Positions 26,320 to 34,466 of a DNA stretch of 46,110 nucleotides are shown piece after piece. Origin of the DNA: Janthinobacterium sp. GW458P (lineage in GTDB: Bacteria > Pseudomonadota > Gammaproteobacteria > Burkholderiales > Burkholderiaceae_D); assembly GCF_002127585.1 (NCBI RefSeq), contig NZ_NEGZ01000021.1, positions 32,502 through 78,611 of the forward strand. The letters are read 5' to 3'. The stretch's first letter is position 1. Every line of letters begins with the position of its first letter. The notes under the pieces were generated by a model. The model was not told where the DNA came from and made no database searches. It worked only from the letters and a program-made list of their open reading frames with translations. The position numbers were made by a program, and so were the translations under genes.

Positions 26320-27357
26320 ATGCAAAGAGTCTGGTTCAACAAAACATTTTCCTCGGTCGGCACGGCCATGCGCCTGATCCGCGAAGCCGATATGGCCGCG
26401 ACCAATGGCGCGCCGCGCTATCACATCGTGTGCAGCAATACGAATGCGCATGCGGCCGCCTTTTTGTCGGCCCACGAATATGTGGTCGAACCGTCTGGAC
26501 TGACGGGCCACAATTATGTCGAGTGGTGCCTGGAGTTTTGCCGCGACCGGGGCATCACGATTTTCTGGCCCGGCAAGGAAGCGGGACTGATCGGCAGCGC
26601 CAGCGCGCGCTTCGCCGCCCTCGGCACGCGCGTGCTCAGTGTGGCCAGCGAAGAGACTTTGACCCTGATGCACGACAAGGCGCGCTTCTGCGACGGCCTC
26701 GACCTGCCGATGGCGCGCCCGGCCGACTACCGCGCCGTGACCAGCATCGCGGAATACGACGCCGCCTACGCCGAACTGCGCCCGCTGCATCGCAAGCTGT
26801 GCATCAAACCGTCCGAATCCGTGTATGCCCTGGGCTTTGCCATTCTCGATGAAGAGCGCACCAGCGCCCAGCTGCTGCTGGCCGGCGCCGCCTACCAGAT
26901 CAATGCGCAAGAGCTGCGCAACGGCCTGGCGCAGATGGCATCGTTCAAGACCCTGCTGCTGATGGAATACCTCGACGGCCACGAATACAGCGCCGACTGC
27001 GTCGCCGACCAGGGCGCGCTCATTTGCGCCGTGCCGCGCAAGAAGCTGCATGGGGGCGGCAGCGGCCAGCTGATCGAGCTGCGCGCCGACCTGCTGGCCG
27101 CCTGCGACAAACTGGCGCGCGACTACCGCCTGAACGGCGTCTTCAACATCCAGTTCCGCGAAGGCGCCAACGGCCTGGCTTTGCTGGAGATCAATCCGCG
27201 CATGTCGGGCGGCATCGGCATGGCGTGCGCGGCCGGCCCCAACCTGCCCTACCTGGCGCTGGCCGGCTTCGACCAGGGTTTCGACAAGCTCACCGTGCCC
27301 GCCATCCGCGATGGCATGCGCGTGGGCGAAGCCGCCTACGCCGTGGAGCTGCCATGA
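26320..27357 (+). CDS. ATP-grasp domain protein of the Ter locus
   Basis: A 345-residue ligase-fold protein. The nucleotide-binding parts are KLCIKPSESVYALGF (about 159-173), LLLMEYLDGHEYSADCV (212-228) and the metal-binding LLEINPRMSGG (288-298). ATP-grasp enzymes join a carboxylate to an amine or thiol through an acyl phosphate. In published comparative analysis of Ter systems, such a protein is grouped with a phosphoribosyltransferase, a HAD phosphatase and a StiP/PELOTA protein in a predicted pathway for a nucleoside-like compound. It opens the block here, and its stop overlaps the next ATG (ATGA). The start lacks a clear Shine-Dalgarno sequence. The substrate is unknown. Confidence 0.88.
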   Translation: MQRVWFNKTFSSVGTAMRLIREADMAATNGAPRYHIVCSNTNAHAAAFLSAHEYVVEPSGLTGHNYVEWCLEFCRDRGITIFWPGKEAGLIGSASARFAALGTRVLSVASEETLTLMHDKARFCDGLDLPMARPADYRAVTSIAEYDAAYAELRPLHRKLCIKPSESVYALGFAILDEERTSAQLLLAGAAYQINAQELRNGLAQMASFKTLLLMEYLDGHEYSADCVADQGALICAVPRKKLHGGGSGQLIELRADLLAACDKLARDYRLNGVFNIQFREGANGLALLEINPRMSGGIGMACAAGPNLPYLALAGFDQGFDKLTVPAIRDGMRVGEAAYAVELP

Positions 27358-28511
27358 ACCTCGTCAAGCAGCAGATGCCCACGGGCGAACTGACCCTGAA
27401 GGTGGACGAGGCGCGCTTTCCGCTGGACTGGCTGATCGGCTTTGCCGCGCGCGCCAACGCCAAGCGGGGCTTTTTGTTCCTGTCAAAAGTGCTGGGCAAG
27501 CACTGGCCCGTCACGCCGCGCGCCATGCAAGCCATCCACGACGACCTGGCCGCGCAGATTCCCCCCAGCCTGCCCGGCCCCGTCGTCTTCATCGCCATGG
27601 CGGAAACGGCCGTCGGCCTGGGCCAGGGCGTGTTCGAGGCGTGGCTGCGCGCCAACCCGAACGGCAAGGCCTTGTTTTTGCACAGCTCGCGCTACCGCGT
27701 GGGCACGGTGCCCTTCTTCGAATTCGAGGAGTCGCACAGCCACGCGCCGCGCCAGTTTTTGCATTTGTCGGACGCGGCCAGCGCCCTGTTTTCCACGGCG
27801 CGCAGCCTGGTGCTGATCGACGATGAAGCGTCGACCGGCAATACCTTCGCCAATCTGGTGCAAGTGTGCCGCGCGCGCTATGCGCAGCTGGAAAAGCTGC
27901 ACCTGGGCGTGATCACCAATTTCATGGGCCAGGCCGCCAACGCGGGCTTGAGTGAGCGTTTCGGCCTGCCCACGACCATCGGCGCGGCGCTGTCCGGCCA
28001 TTACGCCTTCCAGGCCGGCGAGGCGCCCGCGCCCGTGGCAGCCAGCGCGCAGCGCTTCGAGGCCAACGAAGAACGGGGCGCCAGCCCCGCCTTTGGGCGC
28101 ATCGGCGTGGGCCGCGCCCTGGCGCCGCCGCAAGGCCTGGCCGTGCAGCTGGCGCAGGAAATCGGCGCCGGCGACTCCGTGCTGGTGCTGGGCACGGGCG
28201 AATTCATGCACCCGTCCTTCCTGCTGGCGCGCGAACTGGAAAGCCTGGGCAAGAACGTGGTGGTGCAATCGACCACGCGCTCGCCCATCCTGTCGTGGGG
28301 CTCCGTCGGGCATATCGTCCACTGCGACGACAATTACGGCGAAGGCATCGCCAATTACCTGTACAACGTGGCGCCGGGCCAGTACCAGCACGTGTTCATC
28401 TGCCATGAAACCCCGGCCAGCCCGGCCCTCATGCAACTCGCCGGCCAGTTGAACGGCCGCCTGTTCCACTTTCAGTCAGAGACCAAAATTGAAGAAATTC
28501 CTGTTTGTTGA
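27354..28511 (+). CDS. Phosphoribosyltransferase with C-terminal TRSP domain (Ter-associated)
   Basis: A 385-residue two-domain protein. The N-terminal part carries the phosphoribosyltransferase PRPP loop VLIDDEASTGNTFANL (about 153-168). The C-terminal part (from about residue 255) contains VLVLGTGEFMHPSFLLAREL, VVVQSTTRSPILSWG and HVFICHETPASP, as in the TRSP domain found only after this PRTase type. It probably transfers a phosphoribosyl group to or from a base-like compound. The ATG overlaps the ATP-grasp stop (ATGA), and the HAD start lies inside its 3' end, so the genes are translationally coupled. Confidence 0.87.
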   Translation: MNLVKQQMPTGELTLKVDEARFPLDWLIGFAARANAKRGFLFLSKVLGKHWPVTPRAMQAIHDDLAAQIPPSLPGPVVFIAMAETAVGLGQGVFEAWLRANPNGKALFLHSSRYRVGTVPFFEFEESHSHAPRQFLHLSDAASALFSTARSLVLIDDEASTGNTFANLVQVCRARYAQLEKLHLGVITNFMGQAANAGLSERFGLPTTIGAALSGHYAFQAGEAPAPVAASAQRFEANEERGASPAFGRIGVGRALAPPQGLAVQLAQEIGAGDSVLVLGTGEFMHPSFLLARELESLGKNVVVQSTTRSPILSWGSVGHIVHCDDNYGEGIANYLYNVAPGQYQHVFICHETPASPALMQLAGQLNGRLFHFQSETKIEEIPVC

Positions 28512-29241
28512 CCTGGACGACACACTGTTCCAGACGCCGAAAAAATGCCCGGGCGAGACCGGCCTGCAGCCGGCCGCCTACCTGAAAAATGGCGACGCCT
28601 GCTCGTTTACGACGGCGCGCCAGCGCGCCTTCTTTGAGTTTGCGCAAAGCGGCATGACATTGATACCCGCCACGGCCAGGAATGGCGACGCCTTCCGCCG
28701 CGTCGACCTGCCGTTTACCAGCTACAGCGTGCTCGATTACGGCGGCATCGTGCTGCAGCCGGGCGGCGCGCTCGACGCGGGCTGGCTGGCGCTGATGCAG
28801 AACGACATGCAGACGGCGCTGCCCGGCCTGCGGGACGCCATGCGCATCATCGACGATTTCCAGGCCAGGACGGGAATGCCCTCGCGCGCGCGCCTGATCG
28901 AGGATTACAACACGCCGTTCTACATCGTCGTCAAGGACCATGAAGCGCGCGGCGAGCGCCTGGCCGACATCGAAGAGCAGATGCTGCAGCAGTGGATCGC
29001 GACCGAAGGGTCCGACTACTTCATCCACCGCAACGGCAACAACCTGGCCGTGCTGCCGAAGACCCTGAACAAGGCGCGCGCCGTCGCTTACCTGCGCGCC
29101 GAGCTGGAAGCCGAGCATGGCCCCATCGTCAGCTTCGGCATGGGCGACAGCCGCTCGGACGCCAGCTTCATGGCCGCCTGCGACTACGCCATCATCCCCA
29201 ACGGCACCCAGCTGGCGGCCCTCACGGTGGCGGCGCTATGA
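28489..29241 (+). CDS. HAD family hydrolase (Ter-associated)
   Basis: A 250-residue phosphatase of the HAD superfamily. Motif I is FVDLDDTLFQ near residues 6-15, motif II likely the TATARNG-like LIPATARNGD, and motif IV the GMGDSRSDASFM near residue 217, with the late NGTQLAALT. It should remove phosphate from an intermediate of the predicted Ter metabolite pathway. The start is a TTG that overlaps the preceding PRTase gene by 23 bases, which fits coupling but leaves the exact start open. It overlaps the following ATG by four bases. Confidence 0.85.
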   Translation: MKKFLFVDLDDTLFQTPKKCPGETGLQPAAYLKNGDACSFTTARQRAFFEFAQSGMTLIPATARNGDAFRRVDLPFTSYSVLDYGGIVLQPGGALDAGWLALMQNDMQTALPGLRDAMRIIDDFQARTGMPSRARLIEDYNTPFYIVVKDHEARGERLADIEEQMLQQWIATEGSDYFIHRNGNNLAVLPKTLNKARAVAYLRAELEAEHGPIVSFGMGDSRSDASFMAACDYAIIPNGTQLAALTVAAL

Positions 29242-30344
29242 CCGACAGCACGCAGCATTTCAGCGGCAGCTACCGCCAGGAAGACGTGGAGTTCCTCCTC
29301 ACGCCGATGGCGCTCGAGCCCATCCTCGACCTGGCCGAGAAAGAGCGCCTGATCCAGTCCGGCCAGCGCCACTACAGCGAGATGCTGTCGCCGGAGTCCC
29401 TGCCCTCGCCCGCCTACCTGGCCCTGTTCCAGAGCGCATTCGCCGCCAACCGCCTGCAGATGGCGCGCGACTGCCTGCGCCTGGCAGCCCTGATCGCGGC
29501 GCGCCGCACGGGGCCCATCACGCTGGTGTCGCTGGCGCGCGCCGGCACGCCCGTGGGCGTCATCCTGGGGCACTTGCTGCGCCAGGTCTTCCAGCGCGAG
29601 TGCAGCCATTATTCCGTCTCCATCATCCGCGACCGCGGCATCGACGCGAACGCCCTGCACCATATCCTGGCGCAGGGCCACAGTGACGCGTCCCTCGTCT
29701 TCGTCGACGGCTGGACGGGCAAGGGCGTGATTTCGCGCGAGCTGCGCCAGACGGTCCACGATTTCAACGCCGCCAATGGCACGGCCATCGACGGCGGCCT
29801 GTTCGTGCTGTCCGACCTGGCCGGCACGGCCGCCTGCGCCGCCTCGTCGGGCGACTACCTGATCCCGTCGAGCATCCTGAACGCCACCGTTTCGGGCCTG
29901 GTCAGCCGCTCCGTGCTCAATGAAGCCATTGGTCCGAACGACTTCCACGGCTGCGTGTATTACGCGCAGTTCGAGCAGCACGACCAGTCGCGCGCTTTCG
30001 CCGACGGCCTGGTGGCCGACGCCATGGCCATTGCCGCCAGCAGCGGCATCCCGCTGGCCGAGGCGAGCGACGCGCCCGCCATGGCGGCCCGCTCGCAAGC
30101 CTACATGGCCGCCGCGCAGCAGCAATACGGCATCAGCGACATCAACCTGATCAAACCGGGCATCGGCGAAGCGACGCGGGTGCTGCTGCGCCGCGTGCCC
30201 GAGCGCCTGATCGTGCGCGACACGAATGCGCCGGACGTGGCACATTTGCTGCTTCTGGCGCAGGAAAAAGCCATACCCGTCACCGTAGAACCGGCGCTGC
30301 CTTACCAGGCGGTCGCCCTTATCAGGAGCGCAGTCGATGGATAA
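29238..30344 (+). CDS. StiP-type protein with C-terminal PELOTA RNA-binding domain
   Basis: A 368-residue protein. The first two thirds match the StiP family of Ter loci: SYRQEDVEFLLTPM near the start, then LVSLARAGTPVGVILGHLLR and a HYSVSIIRDRGID stretch, with VFVDGWTGKGVISREL. The family is annotated as a predicted cysteine protease, and it also has a PRTase-like look (LVFVDGWTGKG). The last 80 residues (NLIKPGIGEATRVLLRRVP onward) fit a PELOTA domain, an RNA-binding fold of the L7Ae kind. It overlaps the HAD gene by four bases and the next gene by eight. The actual reaction is unproven. Confidence 0.82.
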   Translation: MTDSTQHFSGSYRQEDVEFLLTPMALEPILDLAEKERLIQSGQRHYSEMLSPESLPSPAYLALFQSAFAANRLQMARDCLRLAALIAARRTGPITLVSLARAGTPVGVILGHLLRQVFQRECSHYSVSIIRDRGIDANALHHILAQGHSDASLVFVDGWTGKGVISRELRQTVHDFNAANGTAIDGGLFVLSDLAGTAACAASSGDYLIPSSILNATVSGLVSRSVLNEAIGPNDFHGCVYYAQFEQHDQSRAFADGLVADAMAIAASSGIPLAEASDAPAMAARSQAYMAAAQQQYGISDINLIKPGIGEATRVLLRRVPERLIVRDTNAPDVAHLLLLAQEKAIPVTVEPALPYQAVALIRSAVDG

Positions 30345-31329
30345 CAACTCCCTACACCCGCAAAGTGAGCACAAGGCGGCGCTGGGCGCCTCCATGTATG
30401 TGCCGACCACGCACAAGGACTTGCTGGCGATCGCCAATGGCGACAAATTCAGCCATTTGCGCTCGGTCATCCTTTGCACCGAAGACGCCATCGCCGAGCG
30501 CGACCTCAGCTACGCGCTGTTCAACCTGTCGCTGGCGCTGCAAAACATGGCCGACGAATCCGATACCTTGCGCTTCGTGCGCGTGCGTAACCTCGAGGTG
30601 CTGGCGCGCGTGCTGGCCATGCCCGGCGCCGACAAATTGAGCGGCTTCGTGCTGCCCAAGTCCACGCGCCACAACTTCGCCGCCTACTTCGACCTCGTGC
30701 GCCACACGCATCATCTGCTGATGCCGACCTTGGAAACGGCGGAAGTGTTCGACGACGAGGAAATGAAGCAGTTCCGCCTCATCCTGTCCGCGCCGGAAGT
30801 GCGGCGCCGCATCCTGGCCCTGCGCATCGGCGGCAACGATTTATTAGCCCTGCTGGGCTTGCGCCGCCCCACCAGCGGCACCATCTACCAGACGCCGCTG
30901 GGCCAGGTCATCGGCCGCCTGGTGACGATTTTCAAGCCGCACGGCTTCCAGCTGACGGCGCCCGTCTTCGAGCACCTGTCGCAGGGCAGCTGGCTCGACG
31001 CCGAAGTGGCGCAGGACATGGCGCACGGCATGATCGCCAAGACGGCCATCCACCCGGACCAGGTGCCGCAGATCGAGCGCCACTACCAGGTGGCGCAGTC
31101 GGATATCGAACTGGCGCTGCGCATCATCGACCCGGACAGCCCGGCCGTGTTCCGCATGCAGGAATCGATGTGCGAAGTGGCCACGCACAGCAGCTGGGCG
31201 CAGCGCATCATCGAGCAGGCGCGCCTGTTCGGCATCCGCCACGCCGACGGCGCGGCGGCATCGCCCCCCCATTTGCATCACTCCTTGAATACTCAACTCT
31301 CCAGCGACGAAGGGACTGCACGACCATGA
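30337..31329 (+). CDS. HpcH/HpaI aldolase/citrate lyase-like protein (Ter-associated C-C bond lyase)
   Basis: A 330-residue TIM-barrel protein of the CitE-like class. Visible parts are ALGASMYVPTTHKDLLAIANG, the catalytic-face SVILCTEDAIAERDL, FVRVRNLEVL, LSGFVLPKSTRHNF and AKTAIHPDQVPQIERHY near the end. Enzymes of this class cleave or form C-C bonds of acyl or keto acids with a divalent metal. The ATG at 30337 follows AGGAG by eight bases and overlaps the preceding gene by eight. Its stop overlaps the ATG of the TerD-TerA gene. It is a recurrent partner of the PRTase and ATP-grasp genes in Ter loci; substrate unknown. Confidence 0.85.
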   Translation: MDNNSLHPQSEHKAALGASMYVPTTHKDLLAIANGDKFSHLRSVILCTEDAIAERDLSYALFNLSLALQNMADESDTLRFVRVRNLEVLARVLAMPGADKLSGFVLPKSTRHNFAAYFDLVRHTHHLLMPTLETAEVFDDEEMKQFRLILSAPEVRRRILALRIGGNDLLALLGLRRPTSGTIYQTPLGQVIGRLVTIFKPHGFQLTAPVFEHLSQGSWLDAEVAQDMAHGMIAKTAIHPDQVPQIERHYQVAQSDIELALRIIDPDSPAVFRMQESMCEVATHSSWAQRIIEQARLFGIRHADGAAASPPHLHHSLNTQLSSDEGTARP

Positions 31330-32570
31330 CCAATTTCACACGCGGACAAAAAGGCAAACTGGCTGACCTGGGCTTGAACGGCCCGTTCGCCGTCACGCTC
31401 GATATCGCTTCCGGTTCGATGGAAGTGGATGTCAGCTGCTTCGGCGTCGATGCAGCCGGCAAGCTGTCGGACGACCGCTACATGGTGTTCTACAACCAGA
31501 AAAGCGCGCCGGACAACGCCGTCACCGTGGAACTGAACGGTTCCCGCTCCGTGTTCCAGGTGGACCTTGCCCGCCTGCCCGCCTCGATCGACAAGCTGGT
31601 GTTTACGGCGGCGACGGAACAGGGCGGCATGCGCGCGCTGGGCAACTCCAGCATGGCGCTGGGCCAGGCGGCCACGTTTGCCTTCACGGGCACGGACTTC
31701 CAGGACGAGAAAGCCGTCATCATCGGTGAACTGTATCGCCGCGACGGCAGCTGGCGCTTCGGCGCCGTGGGCCAGGGTTTTGCGGGCGGCCTGGCGGCGC
31801 TGCTGAAGCACTTCGGCGGCAGCGAAGCGGCCCAATCGGCCCCGGCTCCTGCACCGGTTCCCGTCCCCACACCGGCGGCACCGCCGGCGGCAAATAAAAT
31901 CTCGCTGTCGAAAATCCGCCTGGAAAAGCGCGGCGACAAGATTTCGCTCGACAAGCGCGACAGCGGCGGCTATGGCCGCATCCGCGTCAACCTGAACTGG
32001 AACCAGAACGCGTCGCAAGGGCAGGCGCCCGCGTCCAAGCTCGACACGGGCTTCCTGGGCAAGCTGTTCAACAAGCCGGCCGGCCGCGCGGGCGGCATCG
32101 ACCTCGATATCGGCTGCCTGTTCGAGATGAGCAATGGCGCCAAGAGCGCCGTGCAGGCGCTGGGCAACAGCTGGGGCGCGTATGACAGGCCACCGTACAT
32201 CCACCTGGAAGGCGACGACCGCACGGGCAGCGTCAGCAGCGGCGAAAACATCTTCATCAACGGCAGCCATTTCGACCAGATCAAGCGCGTGCTCGTCTAC
32301 GCCTTCATCTACGAAGGCGTGCCGAACTGGGCTGCCACGGATGGCGTGGTGACGATCGAGATTCCCGGCCAGCCCACGGTGGAAGTGCGCCTCGACACAG
32401 ACAGCCAGCACGCCATGTGCGCCATCGCCATGCTGGAAAACCACGGCGGCAACCTGCAGGTGACAAAATTGGTGGAATACTTCGGCGGCCAAGGTAAAAT
32501 CACGGCGCACCAGGCCATGGACGAGCGCTACAGCTTTGGCCTGAACTGGAAAGCCGGCCGCAAAGACTGA
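31326..32570 (+). CDS. terA: TerD-TerA type tellurium resistance protein
   Basis: A 414-residue protein with two TerD-superfamily parts. Residues 1-165 form a TerD-like domain (FAVTLDIASGSMEVDVSCFGVD, ending VGQGFAGGLAALLKHFGG). A Pro/Ala linker covers about 170-190. The rest matches TerA: ISLSKIRLEKRGDKISLDK, RIRVNLNWNQ, IDLDIGCLFEMSNG, GDDRTGSVSSGENIFINGSH and FGLNWKAG. Some of the acidic calcium positions of TerD are changed in the first domain (SFDVD-type strand). The ATG overlaps the preceding stop (ATGA). It closes the Ter block and is followed by a palindromic repeat. Confidence 0.88.
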   Translation: MTNFTRGQKGKLADLGLNGPFAVTLDIASGSMEVDVSCFGVDAAGKLSDDRYMVFYNQKSAPDNAVTVELNGSRSVFQVDLARLPASIDKLVFTAATEQGGMRALGNSSMALGQAATFAFTGTDFQDEKAVIIGELYRRDGSWRFGAVGQGFAGGLAALLKHFGGSEAAQSAPAPAPVPVPTPAAPPAANKISLSKIRLEKRGDKISLDKRDSGGYGRIRVNLNWNQNASQGQAPASKLDTGFLGKLFNKPAGRAGGIDLDIGCLFEMSNGAKSAVQALGNSWGAYDRPPYIHLEGDDRTGSVSSGENIFINGSHFDQIKRVLVYAFIYEGVPNWAATDGVVTIEIPGQPTVEVRLDTDSQHAMCAIAMLENHGGNLQVTKLVEYFGGQGKITAHQAMDERYSFGLNWKAGRKD

Positions 32571-32576
32571 GGGAAC

Positions 32577-32666
32577 GCTTAAAAAAGTCCATGGCGGCGT
32601 TGCATTGCCGTGCCGTACTAGTCGTACTGTCTTCGGCAATGCGCCTTGCCCTGAACATTTTTAAGC
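32577..32666 (+). repeat. Palindromic intergenic element after the Ter block
   Basis: Outer arms GCTTAAAAA (32577-32585) and TTTTTAAGC (32658-32666) are perfectly complementary. Inside them GGCG plus GCATTGCCG pairs with CGGCAATGC plus GCC, and a GTACTAGTCGTAC palindrome forms the tip. It begins six bases after the stop codon and a T run follows at 32674-32681. It is unrelated to the copy A-D family. It could act as a terminator or be a dispersed repeat. Confidence 0.8.
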
Positions 32667-32698
32667 ATCCCCATTTTTTTTACCTAGACAACCCTACC

Positions 32699-33073
32699 AT
32701 GACCCCTACGAGCAAAAAAGTCACCTTCGCCTTCGCCATCTTCCTCGTGGCCGGCTTCCTGCTGCTGGCCGCCTATACGTGGATGGCCCTCAGCTTCTCG
32801 TACTCGGAAGGCGAACGGGCGGGCTACCTGCAAAAGTTTTCCAAGCGGGGCTGGATTTGCAAGACGTGGGAAGGGGAATTGCTGCTGACGGCGCTGCCCG
32901 GCACCATCCCGGAAAAATTCCAGTTCAGCGTGCGCGACGAGGAAGTGGCAAAACAGCTGACGGCCGCAGCCGGCAAGCGCATCCTCGTCACCTACAGCCA
33001 GCACAAGGGCGTGCCCACGCAATGCTTCGGCGAGACGGAATACTTTGCCGACAAAGTGGTCTTGAGCCAGTAA
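32699..33073 (+). CDS. Small membrane-anchored protein of unknown function
   Basis: A 124-residue protein with a single N-terminal membrane anchor (residues 8-31, FAFAIFLVAGFLLLAAYTWM) and a small extracytoplasmic domain with GYLQKFSKRGWICKTWEGEL, which includes a likely cysteine pair with the later TQCFGETEYFADKVVL. The pattern resembles a small conserved protein of Burkholderiales that is often mislabelled as a dehydrogenase. I see no enzyme motif. It has no clear Shine-Dalgarno sequence. The first ATG after the palindromic element is taken as the start. Confidence 0.75.
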   Translation: MTPTSKKVTFAFAIFLVAGFLLLAAYTWMALSFSYSEGERAGYLQKFSKRGWICKTWEGELLLTALPGTIPEKFQFSVRDEEVAKQLTAAAGKRILVTYSQHKGVPTQCFGETEYFADKVVLSQ

Positions 33074-33094
33074 GCCGCGCATTCCAGCACTGCC

Positions 33095-33122
33095 GCGCCG
33101 GCCGGCCATTCCAGGCCGGCGC
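33095..33122 (+). terminator. Possible terminator after the small membrane protein gene
   Basis: A 9-bp perfect stem, GCGCCGGCC with GGCCGGCGC, has a 10-base loop and is followed by a pyrimidine-rich but not T-only stretch. It lies 22 bp after the stop codon. Confidence 0.5.
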
Positions 33123-33158
33123 CCTCTTCCCCGCCTTTCCCTCGTCTTTGCGGCAATG

Positions 33159-33176
33159 AATTTCTAGCAAGAAATT
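33159..33176 (+). promoter_or_regulatory. AT-rich palindrome, possible operator
   Basis: AATTTCT and AGAAATT are perfect complements around AGCA. It is the first of two palindromes in the 260-bp, AT-rich gap before the beta-barrel gene. A TATACA sequence about 30 bp further on could be a -10 box. Confidence 0.35.
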
Positions 33177-33236
33177 TGTTACGTGCCTCACACATTCTCA
33201 CTTTCTTATACACTACAGCAATTAGTTCTGACTGAG

Positions 33237-33260
33237 ACATTTTACTAATGTAGTAAATGT
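33237..33260 (+). promoter_or_regulatory. Second AT-rich palindrome, possible operator
   Basis: ACATTTTACTA and TAGTAAATGT pair over ten positions with one bulged base, around ATG. It lies about 75 bp before the ATG of the beta-barrel gene, a position suitable for a regulator that acts near the promoter. Confidence 0.4.
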
Positions 33261-33333
33261 GCGTGACCTTTGCGCTATCGCATGACGCCCAGCCAGCCGA
33301 CCAATAGCGTGTATCACCACTACCGGAAACACC

Positions 33334-34287
33334 ATGCGCATCCGCCTCTCCGGCCTGCTCCTGCTGGCCAGCTCGCTTCCCCTGTCGCTGCAGGCGCAGG
33401 ATATCTCCGGCATGGCCGGCGCCCTGAAAGTCAGTTCAACCAAGGAGCGCACCTTCGTCGCCGCCGTCAGCTACACGCAGCCGGTGGGCGACTACAACGC
33501 CATGAGCCTGTCCTACATCAATGAGGGCCACCCGCAAGACCATCACCGCGACGGCATGGCGGGCCAGTTCTGGCTGCGCACGAAAAAGGTGGAGCAAGGG
33601 CTGATGCTGGGCGCCGGCGCGGGCCGCTATTTCTTCTTCGATACGGCCAGGACCGACGATGGCCTGCACAACTTCGACAACGACCACGGCTGGGGCTCCA
33701 TCGTCAGCCTGCAGGCGCGCTGGCAATTCGGCAACCGCTGGTATGCGCAGGCGCAGATCAACCGCATCAAGCCCGATGGCAAGGACAACACCACGCATCT
33801 GCTGATCGGCGCGGGCTACCGCTATGACGGCGTGCCCGGCGCCAAGCTGCACCTGCAGAACTGGGCGCACGACGACACATTGACCGTCTCGACGGGCCAC
33901 ACCATCGTCAACAGCCTGCGCTCGGAGTCATCGCGCCCGTTCACCCTGGAATACCGGCGCGCGGCAGGAAAATACGTGGACTGGACCGTCACCGCCCTCG
34001 ATGAAGGCGACACGGACCTGGCGCACCGGCGCGGCGTGGCCGCGCAGCTGTGGCTGATCCGCTCGCTCAATGCAAAGGTGGAATTCGGCATGGGCGGCGG
34101 CCCCTACCTGGCGTGGGATGCGCGCGACACCCAGGGCCACAGCACGCGCCTGACGGGATTGCTGTCAGCCGTTGCCCGCTACCACGTCGACCGCCGCTGG
34201 GTGGCGCAAGTGGCGTGGAACCGGGTGGTGACGGACTACCACCGCGATGCGGATGTGATTTTGGTGGGGGTGGGAAGAAAATTCTGA
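33334..34287 (+). CDS. Predicted outer-membrane beta-barrel protein
   Basis: A 317-residue protein with a signal peptide (residues 1-22, ending LQAQ). The remainder alternates hydrophobic and polar residues in many short strands (WLRTKKVEQGLMLGAGAG, RWQFGNRWYAQAQINRI, HLLIGAGYRYDGV, TLEYRRAAGKYVDWTVTALD) and ends VGRKF with a terminal phenylalanine, the usual signature for insertion by the Bam complex. It looks like a small porin or OmpA-like barrel without a periplasmic domain. I do not recognise a named family. The upstream region has two palindromes that may control it. Confidence 0.78.
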   Translation: MRIRLSGLLLLASSLPLSLQAQDISGMAGALKVSSTKERTFVAAVSYTQPVGDYNAMSLSYINEGHPQDHHRDGMAGQFWLRTKKVEQGLMLGAGAGRYFFFDTARTDDGLHNFDNDHGWGSIVSLQARWQFGNRWYAQAQINRIKPDGKDNTTHLLIGAGYRYDGVPGAKLHLQNWAHDDTLTVSTGHTIVNSLRSESSRPFTLEYRRAAGKYVDWTVTALDEGDTDLAHRRGVAAQLWLIRSLNAKVEFGMGGGPYLAWDARDTQGHSTRLTGLLSAVARYHVDRRWVAQVAWNRVVTDYHRDADVILVGVGRKF

Positions 34288-34327
34288 TGGAAAAAACTAA
34301 AAAATCTCGCTCTTCCGCCAAAGTAAC

Positions 34328-34462
34328 GATACCGAACAAAACCGTAGCGAGCGGCAGTGATTTTCGGCTGAGAAGCGCAACCGTACTTTAGTGCGGGGGG
34401 CGCCGAGCCGGTGAGCATCGCCAGCCGCAAAGCGCGCCGCGCAGTAGGTTTGGTTCGGTATC
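34328..34462 (-). repeat. Structured intergenic repeat, copy C (reverse orientation)
   Basis: Reading on the minus strand, the core again starts CAAACCTACTGCGCG and ends CGCTCGCTACGGTTTT. The outer arms GATACCGAAC (34462-34453 in this reading) and GTTCGGTATC pair at all 10 positions. Inner arms GGCTG and CAGCC pair. The element lies between convergent genes, four bases past the stop of the coiled-coil gene and 40 bp past that of the barrel gene. Confidence 0.85.
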
Positions 34463-34466
34463 CTGC

